From JBBRVW01 sp963784645 (GTDB lineage Bacteria > Actinomycetota > Actinomycetes > JACCUZ01), in assembly GCA_963784645.1 (NCBI GenBank), contig CAWARY010000002.1, forward strand, positions 496,001 through 560,000: 64,000 nt of DNA, read 5' to 3'. Shown here piece by piece: positions 40,329-48,242 of this stretch. The notes under the pieces were generated by a model. It made no database searches. It was given only the letters and a program-made list of their open reading frames with translations, and was not told where the DNA came from. A program made the translations under genes and the position numbers. Numbering within the stretch: position 1 is the first letter of the stretch; each line of letters starts with the position of its first letter.

Positions 40329-41003
40329 TCACACCTCGAAGCGGTAGCCGACCCCGGGCTCGGTGAGAAGGTGGCGCGGCCGGGACGGCTCCGGCTCCAG
40401 CTTGCGGCGCAGCTGCGCCACGTACACCCGTAGGTAGTTCGTCTCGCTGGAGTACGCCGGACCCCAGACCTCCTGGAGCAGCTGCTGCCGCCCGACCAGC
40501 CGGCCGCGGTGCCGCACCAGGACCTCGAGGAGGGACCACTCGGTGGGGGTGAGCCGGACCTCCCCGTCCGCCGTGGTGACCCGTCGGGCCGCCAGGTCCA
40601 CGGTGAAGCACGGCGTGGTCACGATCGGCTCGTCCGGCGCGCCGTCGCTGCGGCGGACGGCGGCGCGCACCCGGGCCAGCAGCTCGTCCATCCCGAACGG
40701 CTTCGTGATGTAGTCGTCGGCGCCCGCGTCGAGGGCGGCGACCTTCTCGGCCTGGTCCTCACGGGCCGACAGCACGAGCACCGGTGCCCGTGTCCAGCCG
40801 CGCAGCGCGACGAGCACGTCGACGCCGTCCAGGTCGGGCAGGCCGAGGTCGAGGACGACGACGTCCGGCGGATGCCGGGCGGCGGCGGCGAGCGCCGCTG
40901 CCCCGGTTCTCGCAGTGTCCACCTCGTAGCCGCGCGCCGCGAAGGTGATGGCGAGGGCCCGGGCAAGGGGCGCGTCGTCGTCGACGACCAGGACTCGCGT
41001 CAC
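40329..41003 (-). CDS. kdpE: KdpE-like response regulator (OmpR family)
   Basis: A 224-residue regulator from ATG 41003. Receiver residues DDD near 8 to 10, Asp near 52 in VVLDLGLPDLDG and Lys in ITKPFGMDELLARV are present; the C-terminal winged helix reads TPTEWSLLEVLVRHRGRLV. It overlaps the KdpD-like kinase by four bases. The kinase and a KimA-like potassium transporter are upstream on the same transcript. There are no kdpFABC genes in the window, so the likely target is the adjacent transporter or an unlinked operon. Confidence 0.87.
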   Translation of the reverse strand: MTRVLVVDDDAPLARALAITFAARGYEVDTARTGAAALAAAARHPPDVVVLDLGLPDLDGVDVLVALRGWTRAPVLVLSAREDQAEKVAALDAGADDYITKPFGMDELLARVRAAVRRSDGAPDEPIVTTPCFTVDLAARRVTTADGEVRLTPTEWSLLEVLVRHRGRLVGRQQLLQEVWGPAYSSETNYLRVYVAQLRRKLEPEPSRPRHLLTEPGVGYRFEV

Positions 41004-42400
41004 GGCGACGACCTCGGCAGGTCGACGGTCATCGTCAGGCCACCGCCGTCGGTGGTGGAAGCCCGGACAGACCCGGACATCGCCGTGACGAACCCGTCCA
41101 CGATCGCCAGCCCGAGGCCGATGCCGGACCCACCTCGGTCATCGAGGCGCTGGAACGGCTCGAACATCCGCCCCCGCGCGGCGGGGTCGACACCGGGACC
41201 GTGGTCGACGACCCGCAGCAGCAGCCGGTCGTCGGTTGCGCGGGCCTCGACGACCACGGTTCCCCCGTCGGGCTCGTGTCGTCGCGCGTTGTCGACGAGA
41301 TTCGTGACGACTCGCTCGAGCAGGACCGGGTCGGCCAGAGCGGCCGGCAGGTCGTCGCCCACCCGGTTGTCGACCGGGCTTCCGGGGGCGGCGACGATGC
41401 TGCGGCTCACGACCTCGTCCAGAGCCACTTCGGTCGGCGTGACCACCAGTGCCCCGGCCCGCAGCCGGCTGAGGTCGAGCAGGTTCGCGACCATGTCGGT
41501 CAGCCGGTCCGCGCCGGTCTCGATGGTTGCCAGCAGCTCGTCGCGGGGCGCCGCCGGCAGCTCCACGTCCGTCTGCCGCAGGGCGGTCACCGCCGCCTTG
41601 ATCCCGGCCAGGGGCGTGCGGAGGTCGTGCCCGACGGCGGCGAGCAGAGCCGACCTGAGCCGGTCGACCTCCGTGAGCTGCCGGCCGCGGGCAGCGTCCT
41701 CCGAGAGCGACCGGGTCTCCAGCGCCCGGGCGGCGGCGGCCGCGAGCTCGTCCAGGACCCGCCGGTCCTCGGCAAAGGGGGTCGGGCCGTCAGCCAGCAG
41801 CCGCAGCCCGGGTGCGGCGTCCACCTGCACGACCGCCGCACCGACGATCGGTGGGCCGAATGTTGCCAGCGGTGACGTCCCTGGGCGGCCGACGAGTGCG
41901 ACCGACGTCATGCCGAAGGCGTCGGCCACCTCGGCGAGCACGGCGTCGACGCCCGTCGCCACCGGCCGGGTCGCCATCCGGGCTAGCACGTCGGCCTCGG
42001 CCCGGCTGCGCTCCGCGGCCGCCCGCTGTCGGCCGGCGAGCTCGACCAGGCCGCTGACGACGAGCGACACGGCGAGAAAGACCGCGAGTGCCACCAGACT
42101 GTCTCGATCGTCGACACGAAACGTGTGCAACGGCCGGGTGAGGAAGAAGTTCGCGAGCAGGAACGAGGCCAGCGCGGCACCGACTCCCACCGCCGTGCCG
42201 CCGACGACCGCCACGACGACGACCGCGACCTGGAACAGCAGCAGCGAGCTGGCGAGCGACAGCGCGTCCATGCTGGACAGCACCGCGGTCAACGCGGGCA
42301 GGCCGAGCACTGCGATCGCGCCGCCGGCACCGCGACGGCGGGGCGTCATGCCTGCGGAGCGTCGCGGCAGCGCGCGGACGGCGCTGCCCAGCTCGGTCAT
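41000..42400 (-). CDS. KdpD-like sensor histidine kinase lacking the N-terminal KdpD/Usp domains
   Basis: A 466-residue kinase from ATG 42400. It starts directly with the four-helix DUF4118 membrane region (FLLANFFLTRPLHTF is the KdpD-type motif), followed by a GAF-like region, HisKA with VGHDLRTPLAGIKAA and a complete ATPase domain (NLVDNARRHEP, DHGPGV, GLGLAIVDGF). Classical KdpD has about 400 more N-terminal residues with Walker and Usp domains; these are absent here and no frame for them exists upstream, because the transporter gene ends at 42397. It is therefore a short KdpD-type kinase. Confidence 0.85.
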   Translation of the reverse strand: MTELGSAVRALPRRSAGMTPRRRGAGGAIAVLGLPALTAVLSSMDALSLASSLLLFQVAVVVVAVVGGTAVGVGAALASFLLANFFLTRPLHTFRVDDRDSLVALAVFLAVSLVVSGLVELAGRQRAAAERSRAEADVLARMATRPVATGVDAVLAEVADAFGMTSVALVGRPGTSPLATFGPPIVGAAVVQVDAAPGLRLLADGPTPFAEDRRVLDELAAAAARALETRSLSEDAARGRQLTEVDRLRSALLAAVGHDLRTPLAGIKAAVTALRQTDVELPAAPRDELLATIETGADRLTDMVANLLDLSRLRAGALVVTPTEVALDEVVSRSIVAAPGSPVDNRVGDDLPAALADPVLLERVVTNLVDNARRHEPDGGTVVVEARATDDRLLLRVVDHGPGVDPAARGRMFEPFQRLDDRGGSGIGLGLAIVDGFVTAMSGSVRASTTDGGGLTMTVDLPRSSP

Positions 42401-44349
42401 GACTCCACGGTGGCACGGTCTGGCGCCTCCTGCTGCTCGGACCGGTCGGCCCCGAGGACCCACGGCACGCTGGTGACCATCACGCCGGGGCGGAAGAGCA
42501 GCCTGGCCTTGAGCCGCAAGGCGCTCTGGTTGTGCAGCAGGTGCTCCCACCAGTGCCGGACGACGTACTCCGGGATGAGCACGGAGACCACGTCACGCGG
42601 GCCGGCCCGCCGGACCGACGCGACGTGGTCCAGCAGCGGTCCGGTGACGTCGCGGTACGGCGAGTCGAGGACCGTCAGAGGCACCGGGATGCCGCGGGCC
42701 AGCCACTCCGCCTCCAGCTCGGCGGTCTCCGCGGGGTTGGTCGCGACCGTGACGGCGGTGAGCGTGCTGGGCCGGGTGGCCCGGGCGAAGGCGAGCGTCT
42801 GCAGGGTCGGCGTGTGCAGCCGCGACACCGGCACGATCGCGTGCACCCGCGCCGGCAGCGAGACGCCCCCAGGCCCTGGGCGCAGCTCCTCGGCGACGTG
42901 GGCGTAGTGAGTCCGCACGCCCTTCATGAGCAGGTACAGCGCGGGCATCGCCAGGACGACGATCCAGGCGCCGTGGGTGAACTTCGTGACCAGGACGACG
43001 ACCAGGACGACGCCGGTGCAGCAGGCACCGAGCAGGTTGATGGCTCGCTTGCGGTGCAGGGCGGTCGTCGCGACCGGCTGGTCCGCCAGCAGCCTCGTCC
43101 AGTGCACGACCATGCCCGTCTGGCTGAGGGTGAACGAGACGAAGACCCCGATGATGTACAGCTGGATCAGCCGGGTCGTGCTCGCGTCGAACGCCAGGAC
43201 AAGGGCGCCGGCGAGGACCGCGAGCACCACGATGCCGTTGGAGTAGACCAGCCGGTCGCCGCGCCGGTAGAGCTGCCGCGGGAGGTAGCCGTCGGCGGCC
43301 AGGATCGAGGACAGGATCGGGAAGCCGTTGTAGGCGGTGTTGGCCGCGAGCACGAGGATCGCCGCGGTGAACGCCTGCACGGCGAAGAACAGCAGTGTGC
43401 CGTTGCCGAACACCGCGGCGGCGACCTGGGCGATGACGGTTCGCTGCTCGTAGCCTCCGGGTGCGCCGACCAGCCGGTGAACGTCGGCGACGACGTGCAC
43501 GTCGGAGACCAGTGCCAGAGCGGTGATGCCCGCGAACATCACGACGGTCAGGCCGCCCATGATGGCCAGGGTGCTGGCAGCGTTGCGGGCTTTCGGCGGC
43601 CGGAAGCCGGGGACGCCGTTGCTCACCGCCTCGACGCCAGTGAGCGCGGTGCAGCCGGACGAGAACGCACGCAGGGCCAGCGCCAGGACCAGCACGCCGG
43701 AGACCTGGTGCTGGGGCACGACGTGGAAGGCGGCTGACTCGGCCTCCGGCGTGCTGCCGGTCAGGACCCGCCAGCCGCCGACGCCGATCATCAGCAGCAC
43801 GGTGGAGATGAAGCCGTACGTGGGGACGGCGAAGAGTCGCCCCGACTCGCGCACCCCGCGCAGGTTCATGACGGTGAGCAGGGCTATGCAGCCCAGCGAG
43901 AGCACGACGGTGTGCGGGGCCAGCGAGGGGAACGCCGAGACCACGTTGGCCACCCCCGCAGCGACCGACACGGCGACCGTCAGCACGTAGTCCACGAGCA
44001 GCGCGCTCGCCGCCACGAGGGCCGGCCGCCGGCCGAGGTTGGCCCGGCTGACGGCGTACGCACCACCCCCGTCGGGGTACGCGTGGCAGGTCTGCCGGTA
44101 CGACGCGATGACCACCACGAGGAGCAGGGCGACGCCGGACGCGATCCATGGCGCGAGATGCAGCAGCGCCAGACCGCCGATGCCGAGGACGAGCAGGATC
44201 TCCTCGGTGGCGTAGGCGTTCGACGACAACGGATCGCTGCAGAACACGGGCAGCGCGATCCGTTTCGGCAGCAGTTCGTCGTGCAGGTTCTCGTTCCGAA
44301 GGGGTCGGCCGAGCAGGACCCGTTTGGGTATGGCGGTCAGAGTGGTCAC
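42397..44349 (-). CDS. KimA/YdaO-like APC-family potassium transporter
   Basis: About 650 residues from GTG 44349. The N-terminus LLGRPLRNENLHDELLPKRI followed by LPVFCSDPLSSNAYATEEIL is diagnostic of the KimA group of APC transporters (high-affinity K+/H+ symport in Bacillus). Twelve hydrophobic segments precede a soluble C-terminal region of about 170 residues resembling the cytosolic tail of that family. It overlaps the KdpD-like kinase (ATGA), linking K+ uptake with a K+-type two-component system. Amino-acid permease activity cannot be excluded. Confidence 0.82.
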   Translation of the reverse strand: MTTLTAIPKRVLLGRPLRNENLHDELLPKRIALPVFCSDPLSSNAYATEEILLVLGIGGLALLHLAPWIASGVALLLVVVIASYRQTCHAYPDGGGAYAVSRANLGRRPALVAASALLVDYVLTVAVSVAAGVANVVSAFPSLAPHTVVLSLGCIALLTVMNLRGVRESGRLFAVPTYGFISTVLLMIGVGGWRVLTGSTPEAESAAFHVVPQHQVSGVLVLALALRAFSSGCTALTGVEAVSNGVPGFRPPKARNAASTLAIMGGLTVVMFAGITALALVSDVHVVADVHRLVGAPGGYEQRTVIAQVAAAVFGNGTLLFFAVQAFTAAILVLAANTAYNGFPILSSILAADGYLPRQLYRRGDRLVYSNGIVVLAVLAGALVLAFDASTTRLIQLYIIGVFVSFTLSQTGMVVHWTRLLADQPVATTALHRKRAINLLGACCTGVVLVVVLVTKFTHGAWIVVLAMPALYLLMKGVRTHYAHVAEELRPGPGGVSLPARVHAIVPVSRLHTPTLQTLAFARATRPSTLTAVTVATNPAETAELEAEWLARGIPVPLTVLDSPYRDVTGPLLDHVASVRRAGPRDVVSVLIPEYVVRHWWEHLLHNQSALRLKARLLFRPGVMVTSVPWVLGADRSEQQEAPDRATVES

Positions 44350-44391
44350 ATCGGTGAGCCCACCGCGCTGCTGGGCCGCCTGCCAGGGACA

Positions 44392-44420
44392 TTGACACTT
44401 TCCTGACGTCCTTGTACCGG
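44392..44420 (+). promoter_or_regulatory. Possible promoter of the PLP-decarboxylase gene
   Basis: TTGACA (44392..44397) is a perfect -35 element; after 17 bases comes TACCGG (44415..44420), a weak -10. It points toward the gene at 44461. The region also contains the upstream sequence of the divergent transporter gene. Confidence 0.4.
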
Positions 44421-44460
44421 ATCCCTGCGCTGCCTTGACGGTCTGCGGCAGAGTGGGCGG

Positions 44461-45849
44461 GTGAGCGCCCGACCCGACGTCTACGACAAGGCCCTCGACC
44501 GCGCCGCCGCGCATGCCCGGGACTGGCTCTCCGCCGTCCCCGGCCGTGCGGTGCCGCCGCAGGGCGACGCGGACTCCGTCGCCGCCGCCCTCGGCGGACC
44601 GCTCCCGGACGGCCCGACCGACCCCGGTGACGTGGTCGACCTGCTGGCCCGGCACGTCGAGCCGGCGCTGATGGCGATGCCGTCCGGCCGGTTCTTCGGG
44701 TGGGTGATCGGCGGCACCCTGCCCGCCGCGCTCGGGGCGGACTGGCTCGTCAGTGCCTGGGACCAGAACACCGGCATGCGGTTCGCCACCCCCGGGACCA
44801 CCGGCACCGAGGAGGCCGCGGCGTCGTGGCTGCTGGACCTGCTCGGCCTGCCCGCGGGGTCCGACGTCGGCTTCGTCACGGGCGGCACGATGGCCAACTG
44901 GACCGGGCTGGCCGCGGGCCGTCAGCACGTGCTCACGCAGGCCGGCTGGGACCTCGACGACGCGGGGCTGACGGGTGCCCCGAAGGTGCACGTCATGGTG
45001 GGGGAGGACCGGCACGCCACCGTCGACCTCGCGCTGCGCTACCTCGGGCTCGGCCGGCCGACCACGGTCGAGGCCGACGACCAGGGCCGCATCGTCCCGG
45101 CAGCGCTGGCCGCCGCCCTGGAGCAGGTCGACGGCCCGACGATGGTCGCGCTCCAGGCCGGCAACCTGCACTCCGGCTCGTTCGACCCGCTGGGGGAATG
45201 CATCGACCTCGCGCACGAGCACGGCGCGTGGGTGCACGTCGACGGCGCCTTCGGGCTCTGGGCGGCGGCGTCACCTTCGTTGCGGCACCTCGTCGACGGG
45301 CTCGAGCGCGCCGACTCGTGGGGCACCGACGCCCACAAGACGCTCAACACGCCCTACGACTGCGGCATCGCGGTGGTGCGCGACCCGGTGCCGCTGCGCA
45401 ACGCGCTGACGATGCGGACCAGCTACCTCATCCACCCCTCCGACAAGGGGGACCCGCTCGACAAGACGCCCGAGCTGTCCCGGCGGGCCCGCGGCGTTCC
45501 GGTGTGGGCGGCCCTGCGGTCACTGGGCCGCTCGGGGGTCACCGACCTGGTCGACGGCCTGGTGGCGAACGCGCGCGCGATCGCCGCCGGCATCGCCGAG
45601 ATCCCCGGCGCCGAGATCCTCAACGACGTCGTCTACACCCAGGTGTCGGTGTCGTTCGGGTCGGACGAGCGGACCGCCGAGGTGACCGAGCGGCTGCTCG
45701 GCTCCGGTGTGGCGTGGATGTCGGGCTCCCGCTGGCGGGACCGATCGGTGCTGCGGGTGTCGGTGTCCAACTGGTCCACCGACGCCGAGGACGTCGCGGC
45801 GTCGGTCGCCGCCGTCCGCGCCGCCGCTACCGCGACGACCACCGCCTGA
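44461..45849 (+). CDS. PLP-dependent group II decarboxylase-family protein
   Basis: A 462-residue fold-type I PLP enzyme from GTG 44461. TDAHKTLNTPYDCG holds the Schiff-base Lys; VTGGTMANWTGL and VHVDGAFGLW supply cofactor contacts, as in aromatic-amino-acid and glutamate/tyrosine decarboxylases. FATPGTTGTEEAAASWLLDLL is the substrate-region motif of the family. The amino-acid substrate is unknown, and some relatives act as aminotransferases or lyases. Confidence 0.85.
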   Translation: MSARPDVYDKALDRAAAHARDWLSAVPGRAVPPQGDADSVAAALGGPLPDGPTDPGDVVDLLARHVEPALMAMPSGRFFGWVIGGTLPAALGADWLVSAWDQNTGMRFATPGTTGTEEAAASWLLDLLGLPAGSDVGFVTGGTMANWTGLAAGRQHVLTQAGWDLDDAGLTGAPKVHVMVGEDRHATVDLALRYLGLGRPTTVEADDQGRIVPAALAAALEQVDGPTMVALQAGNLHSGSFDPLGECIDLAHEHGAWVHVDGAFGLWAAASPSLRHLVDGLERADSWGTDAHKTLNTPYDCGIAVVRDPVPLRNALTMRTSYLIHPSDKGDPLDKTPELSRRARGVPVWAALRSLGRSGVTDLVDGLVANARAIAAGIAEIPGAEILNDVVYTQVSVSFGSDERTAEVTERLLGSGVAWMSGSRWRDRSVLRVSVSNWSTDAEDVAASVAAVRAAATATTTA

Positions 45850-45882
45850 CCCGGCAGTCGGTGCGAGGGGTGTCGTCGGCGG

Positions 45883-46869
45883 TCAGCCGGCGTACGGACG
45901 GGACTTCATGCTGCCGGCGCGGATCCGCAGCGGGGCGGTGTCGACCGCCTCGAACGCCGACGCCGGGATGGTCTTGAGCTGGTCGAGCAGGCCGGTCGGC
46001 CAACGGTTGTCGGCCGTGCCCTGGACGTACCAGGGCGAGCCGTTGTCGGCGAGCACCAGGCCGTAGCGCTTCATCGCGCGCAGCACGGCGCGGGTGTCGG
46101 CGCGGTAGCCCGACAGGGGGAAGGACGACCTGAGCCGGAACCGCGCGCCCATCGGCGGGTACGCCGGGTCGCTGACGCGGCCCGCGTCGTGCCGCGCCGG
46201 CCACACGTGCCGCCGGTCGGTGACGTCGGTGGTGAACCGGATCGCGTGGTCGACGTGGCCACGCGCGACCTCGCGATAGCGCAGCAGGCCGGGCAGGATG
46301 GGCAGCCCGGCGGCATCGGCGGAGGTCCAGCCCTGCGGCCGCAGCCTGTTGCTGGTGAGCGACCACACCGCGCCGGAGCCCGCGGTCCAGCCGCCGACGC
46401 GCCGGTAGGTCGCGTACGTCTCGTAGAGCCGGCAGGTGCGCTTGTCGACGACGATCGCGTGCCGGTCGCCGTCGGCCGCGCGACTGCCCTCGATCTTGGT
46501 GTCGGAACCGAGCGGGTAGCGCACCCGGTCGCTCTCGTCGGCGTAGTCGAAGTCGACCGCGACCCTGGTGTGGCTGCCGCGGACCACGGTGACGGGGATG
46601 CCGTACGGCACCGGCTGCTCGCCGTAGGACGGGCCGAAGTCGGGGTGCAGGTCACGGTCGGTCGACATGTGCGACAGCCAGTCGGAGCTTCGGGCGTGGA
46701 CGGGCAGCCCGCTGACGTCCGCGTGCCAGTAGCCGGAGGCCGGGAAGACGGGGCAGTCGGTGCCCGGGAGGCGGCTGGTACCTCCTGTGGCGACACCGGA
46801 CGCAGCGGCGAGCACCGCTCCCACGAGGGTCGCGACGAGCGCGGAACGGCAGGCCTGGCGTCGGTCCAT
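45883..46869 (-). CDS. Secreted protein of unknown function
   Basis: A 328-residue protein from ATG 46869 with an N-terminal signal peptide (SALVATLVGAVLAAASGVA). The mature part contains HAIVVDKRTCRLYETYATYR and HVDHAIRFTTDVTDRRHVWPARH, and ends in a domain with GLVLADNGSPWYVQGTADNRW. It contains several conserved-looking Trp, His and Cys residues, but no known catalytic motif is recognised. It is convergent with the PLP enzyme and divergent from the flavohemoglobin gene. Confidence 0.7.
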   Translation of the reverse strand: MDRRQACRSALVATLVGAVLAAASGVATGGTSRLPGTDCPVFPASGYWHADVSGLPVHARSSDWLSHMSTDRDLHPDFGPSYGEQPVPYGIPVTVVRGSHTRVAVDFDYADESDRVRYPLGSDTKIEGSRAADGDRHAIVVDKRTCRLYETYATYRRVGGWTAGSGAVWSLTSNRLRPQGWTSADAAGLPILPGLLRYREVARGHVDHAIRFTTDVTDRRHVWPARHDAGRVSDPAYPPMGARFRLRSSFPLSGYRADTRAVLRAMKRYGLVLADNGSPWYVQGTADNRWPTGLLDQLKTIPASAFEAVDTAPLRIRAGSMKSRPYAG

Positions 46870-46954
46870 GGTCACATCCTCGGCATCTCCGCAGGTGGGC
46901 TGCACGTCCGCTCAGGTGACACGCCCAGGAGTACGACAGATCGGGCACGGACGC

Positions 46955-46960
46955 TAGCCT
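46955..46960 (+). promoter_or_regulatory. Probable leaderless -10 element of the flavohemoglobin gene
   Basis: TAGCCT lies 8 bases before ATG 46969, with no Shine-Dalgarno sequence, suggesting that transcription starts at the start codon. A -35 element is not convincing. Confidence 0.35.
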
Positions 46961-46968
46961 GACGTGCC

Positions 46969-48213
46969 ATGGGGCAGCACCACGGAGACGCTCGCGAAGC
47001 AGCCCCCGGGGACCCGCGGCGGACGACGGAGCAGATGCTCGACGACGACGAGATCGGCCTGCTCGACGAGAGCCTGCGGCTGCTCGCCGACCGCGCGGAC
47101 GACGTCGTCGCCTACTTCTACGCCGTGCTGTTCGCCGAGGCGCCGCAGCTGCGGCAGCTGTTCCCGGTGGCCATGGACGCCCATCGCGAGCGGCTGTTCC
47201 GTGCGCTCGTCGACGCGGTCCGCAGCCTCGCCGACCCCGACCGTTTCGTGCCGATGCTCGAGCAGCTCGGCCGTGACCACCGCAGGTACGGTGTCCGCGG
47301 CGAGCACTACGAGGTCGTCGGCCGGGCCCTGGTCACCGCGTTGCGCACGCACACCGACGACCTCTGGGTGCCCGAGCTCGAGGCGGCCTGGACCAAGGCC
47401 TACGCGGTGATGGCCGACCTCATGCGGGCCGGCGCCCGCGAGGCGGCGAGCCGAGAGCCGGCCTGGTGGCGCGGCGAGCTGGTCGCGCACGAGCGTCGCT
47501 CCGACGACCTCGCCGTGCTGCTGGTGCGCACCGACCGGGCCTACGACTATCAGCCGGGGCAGTACGCCAGCATCGAGACGCCGTACCGGCCACGGTCCTG
47601 GCGCACCTACTCGATGGCCACCGCGCCGTCGGCCGACGGCTTGCTCGAGTTCCACGTACGCGCGCTGTCGAACGGCTGGGTCAGCGGCCCGCTGGTGTGG
47701 CGCGCGCAGGTGGGCGACCACCTGCGCATCGGCGCCCCGAGGGGAGCGATGCGCATCGACCAGCAGTCCCGTCGCGACATCCTCATGGTCGCCGGCGGAA
47801 CCGGGCTCGCGCCGGTCAAGGCGATGGTCGACGGCATGGCGCGATGGAACACCGCCCGGCACGTCACGCTGTTCTTCGGTGCCCGCCGGGCCGGCGACCT
47901 CTACGACATGGGTCCGCTGCACCGCCTGGCCGCGATGAACTCCTGGCTCACCGTCGTCCCGGTCGTCTCCGAGGAGGCCTCCTTCGACGGCGAGCAGGGA
48001 CAGCTGCCCGACGCCGTCGCGCGCCGCGGCTCGTGGTCCGACCACGACGTCTTCGTGTCCGGCTCGCCGGCCATGACCCGGGCCACGGTCGCGCGGCTGG
48101 CGGCCATCGGCGTCCCGGCCGACCGGGTGCACTTCGACGCCGGCGACGGTGACCACCCGGCGACCGCTCAGGTGATCGACCTGCGCCGCAGCCGCGCCTC
48201 GCGCGCCCGCTGA
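46969..48213 (+). CDS. hmp: Flavohemoglobin-like protein (globin plus FAD/NAD(P) reductase)
   Basis: A 414-residue protein from ATG 46969. The globin domain (about 25 to 155) has the proximal-His motif LGRDHRRYGV, followed by a ferredoxin-NADP reductase-like part with RSWRTYSMA (FAD), GGTGLAPVKAM (NAD(P)) and VFVSGSPAM. It is the fused architecture that oxidises NO to nitrate with O2. The protein is slightly longer at the N-terminus than Escherichia coli Hmp. It has no obvious DevR box and probably sits outside the dormancy regulon. Confidence 0.88.
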   Translation: MGQHHGDAREAAPGDPRRTTEQMLDDDEIGLLDESLRLLADRADDVVAYFYAVLFAEAPQLRQLFPVAMDAHRERLFRALVDAVRSLADPDRFVPMLEQLGRDHRRYGVRGEHYEVVGRALVTALRTHTDDLWVPELEAAWTKAYAVMADLMRAGAREAASREPAWWRGELVAHERRSDDLAVLLVRTDRAYDYQPGQYASIETPYRPRSWRTYSMATAPSADGLLEFHVRALSNGWVSGPLVWRAQVGDHLRIGAPRGAMRIDQQSRRDILMVAGGTGLAPVKAMVDGMARWNTARHVTLFFGARRAGDLYDMGPLHRLAAMNSWLTVVPVVSEEASFDGEQGQLPDAVARRGSWSDHDVFVSGSPAMTRATVARLAAIGVPADRVHFDAGDGDHPATAQVIDLRRSRASRAR

Positions 48214-48242
48214 CCCCCCCCGTCGCCCCGGACGCCGGCCGG

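Noticed and set aside
44350..44460. Possible c-di-AMP (ydaO) riboswitch before the KimA-like gene
   Set aside because: The 110-base leader does not contain the conserved ydaO core segments that I would expect, and is rather short for it.
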